Shown here: piece after piece, positions 6,105-6,897 of the stretch
Numbering within the stretch: the first letter of the stretch is position 1
Layout: each line of letters begins with the position of its first letter
Origin: CAXGUU01 sp964012875
Lineage (GTDB): Bacteria > Pseudomonadota > Gammaproteobacteria > Ga0077536
Direction of reading: 5' to 3'
Length of the DNA stretch: 6,897 nt
NCBI GenBank assembly: GCA_964012875.1
Contig: CAXGUU010000178.1
Span: 1 to 6,897 of the forward strand
Position numbers and translations under genes: made by a program
Notes under the pieces: generated by a model
Told to the model about the DNA's origin: nothing
The model's input: only the letters and a program-made list of their open reading frames with translations
The model's database searches: none

Positions 6105-6557
6105 CTAGTCGAACCCGATGAGCTCCAACAAGGTTCCGTCCGGATCGCGAAAACAAAACGCCCGCGCGGTCGACCCGTCGGCAAACTCGAGTGCCAAAGG
6201 CTCGGATAGAACCGTCACGCCGTCAGCCTGGAGAGATTCGTAGTCGGCCTCGATGTTCTTGGTATAAAAGCATAGCCGGGCGAAACCAACCGCACTCGCA
6301 TCATCGCTCGGCGCGCCGCTGGTGGGCGGCACAATCCATTCGATCAGATCGAGGCGACAGGCTCGTGGATGCTCATCGAGTTGCAAAATTGCGGCACGGC
6401 CCCGTACATCCGGCAAAGCCAGCAGGGTTGCCAGCGCTTCACCCTGAACATGATCAAGATCGTACAACACGGAGAAGCCAAGTCGCTGGTAGAACGCCAT
6501 GGAGCGATCGAAATCGCGACAATTAATATTGATGTGATAGAGGCTGACGAGATTCAT
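6105..6557 (-). CDS. VOC/glyoxalase-fold protein
   Basis: The 150-residue protein has the two beta-alpha-beta-beta-beta modules of the vicinal oxygen chelate superfamily (glyoxalase I, extradiol dioxygenases, fosfomycin-resistance enzymes). Module one begins LYHININCRDFDRSMAFYQRLGF (residues 6-28); module two contains LCFYTKNIEADYESLQADGV (95-114) and ends FRDPDGTLLELIGFD. Expected metal ligands are H8, E73 (LIEW) and E145 (LLEL). The second-module histidine position reads GFARLCF, with R94 where a histidine is usual, so metal binding may be altered. The ATG at 6557 has a weak AGG 9 bases upstream; a TTG 18 bases earlier is less likely. It faces the Baeyer-Villiger gene tail to tail with a 97-bp gap lacking a clear terminator. 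It may act on a product of the cassette or be unrelated. Confidence 0.87.
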   Translation of the reverse strand: MNLVSLYHININCRDFDRSMAFYQRLGFSVLYDLDHVQGEALATLLALPDVRGRAAILQLDEHPRACRLDLIEWIVPPTSGAPSDDASAVGFARLCFYTKNIEADYESLQADGVTVLSEPLALEFADGSTARAFCFRDPDGTLLELIGFD

Positions 6558-6584
6558 TGGAAGATACCTAGGCAAAAAGAAAAA

Positions 6585-6596
6585 AATAGGGGGCAG
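6585..6596 (+). repeat. Half copy of the palindromic element motif
   Basis: AATAGGGGGCAG here is identical to 4286-4297 inside the left arm of the 72-bp palindrome and continues as TACG where the palindrome reads ACCACG. No complementary arm is found downstream. It lies next to an A-rich tract 28 bp upstream of the VOC start, and it is where the integrase relic stops resembling an integrase. Twelve matching bases alone could be chance; the location makes a truncated element more likely. Confidence 0.45.
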
Positions 6597-6786
6597 TACG
6601 CTTCAACGCTTTCCAATGTTCTAGAGCGATGCGCCTCGCATCGATTTTTGCCGTTGTTTTAGTCGATCTGACTACGTAGCGGGCGTTGGTCGTGTCGCGG
6701 ATTCTGACATACCAATACGCTGAGCGAGCGTAACGGTAGATAGAGAGTCCTCCAAAAATTGAAGTAGCATGGCATTCGCCGGCCAT
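6597..6786 (-). pseudogene. Truncated tyrosine-recombinase integrase, N-terminal part
   Basis: On the minus strand an ATG at 6786 opens a frame whose first 63 or so residues look like the N-terminus of a phage or island integrase, the arm-type DNA-binding region. Telling pieces are IFGGLSIYRYARS, AYWYVRIRD, YVVRSTKTTAKIDARRIA and EHWKALKR. After LKR the frame runs into TAPYFFLFA and a stop at 6568, coinciding with the AATAGGGGGCAG motif. The core-binding and catalytic (R-H-R-Y) domains of a normal 350-450 residue integrase are absent, so this is a relic. It starts 49 bp beyond the 3' end of the tRNA-Phe-like fragment in the same direction, the classic position of an island integrase beside its tRNA target. 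No strong ribosome-binding site precedes it. The family call is from recognition of the pattern, not a database match. Confidence 0.6.
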
Positions 6787-6834
6787 TTAGAAACGATCGG
6801 GTCGAAACGATTTTGAGAAAATCGAAATCTAGTA

Positions 6835-6882
6835 TTCCCAGAGACAGAATCGAACTGCCGACACAGGGATTTTCAGTCCCCT
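6835..6882 (-). pseudogene. tRNA-Phe(GAA)-like 3' half
   Basis: On the minus strand the anticodon arm lies at 6881-6865 with loop CTGAAAA and anticodon GAA at 6874-6872. A GTGTC variable loop follows, then a T-arm GGCAG/CTGTC (one G-T pair) around TTCGATT at 6859-6843, an acceptor strand TCTGGGA and discriminator A at 6835. CCA is not encoded (TAC instead). On the 5' side, where a D-arm should be, bases 6880-6896 form a perfect hairpin CCTGAC/GTCAGG with a 5-base loop, so a normal D-arm is not adjacent. The window ends at 6897, so a 5' part farther away cannot be excluded. Its anticodon loop and spacing match phenylalanine tRNA. It is likely an attachment-site remnant beside the integrase relic. 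Confidence 0.65.
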
Positions 6883-6897
6883 GACCTCAAGTCAGGA

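Noticed and set aside
6558..6575. TTG at 6575 as start of the VOC protein
   Set aside because: It has no ribosome-binding site and lies in an A/T-rich junction next to the mobile motif; VOC similarity begins just after the ATG at 6557.
6627..6649. Hairpin CGATGCG/CGCATCG followed by TTTTT, resembling a rho-independent terminator on the plus strand
   Set aside because: It falls inside the integrase relic, where it encodes KIDARRIA on the minus strand. There is no plus-strand gene whose end it would serve, and the loop is only 3 bases.

Overview
The window looks like an accessory, probably proteobacterial, chromosomal region: a small oxidative catabolic cassette between remnants of mobile DNA. 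No ribosomal or other marker gene is present. The assignment (perhaps a gammaproteobacterium) rests only on gene style, GTG and ATG starts with AGG-type ribosome sites, and a short palindrome of a kind common there, so it is tentative.

Layout. Bases 1-1118 hold no convincing gene. They carry a 23-bp direct repeat (262-284 and 505-527) built from GTAGAC hexamers one helical turn apart. Between the copies lie a strong RNA-hairpin candidate (301-370) with a tRNA-like D-arm, and the 3' half of a tRNA-Ile2(CAU)-like gene on the minus strand (388-438). Bases 1119-3948 are a tight three-gene plus-strand operon: a RutA/SfnG-like flavin-dependent (luciferase-type) monooxygenase, a cupin-fold protein of the ureidoglycolate lyase (AllA) family, and a TIM-barrel amidohydrolase of the amidohydrolase_2/ACMSD superfamily. 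Gaps are 17 bp and a 4-bp ATGA overlap. Bases 3949-4408 are a 460-bp spacer ending in a 72-bp near-perfect palindrome of REP/MITE type. It is followed by a complete Baeyer-Villiger monooxygenase (4409-6007). A convergent VOC/glyoxalase-fold gene (6105-6557) lies beyond it. Upstream of the VOC gene is the N-terminal relic of a tyrosine-recombinase integrase (6597-6786, minus), which ends at a half copy of the palindromic motif. The window closes with a tRNA-Phe(GAA)-like 3' half (6835-6882, minus).

How it may work together. Both monooxygenases insert oxygen into organic substrates: the luciferase-type enzyme by flavin-dependent oxygenation, the Baeyer-Villiger enzyme by turning a ketone into an ester or lactone. 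The AllA-like protein, the amidohydrolase and the VOC protein could process ring-opened or oxygenated products. The substrate cannot be read from the sequence. Because the LLM enzyme resembles the uracil-ring oxygenase RutA and its neighbour resembles a ureidoglycolate lyase, a nitrogen-containing ring is a reasonable but unproven guess. The tRNA 3' halves at both ends and the integrase relic next to one of them indicate that the cassette sits in an old, decayed tRNA-targeted genomic island, or between two of them.
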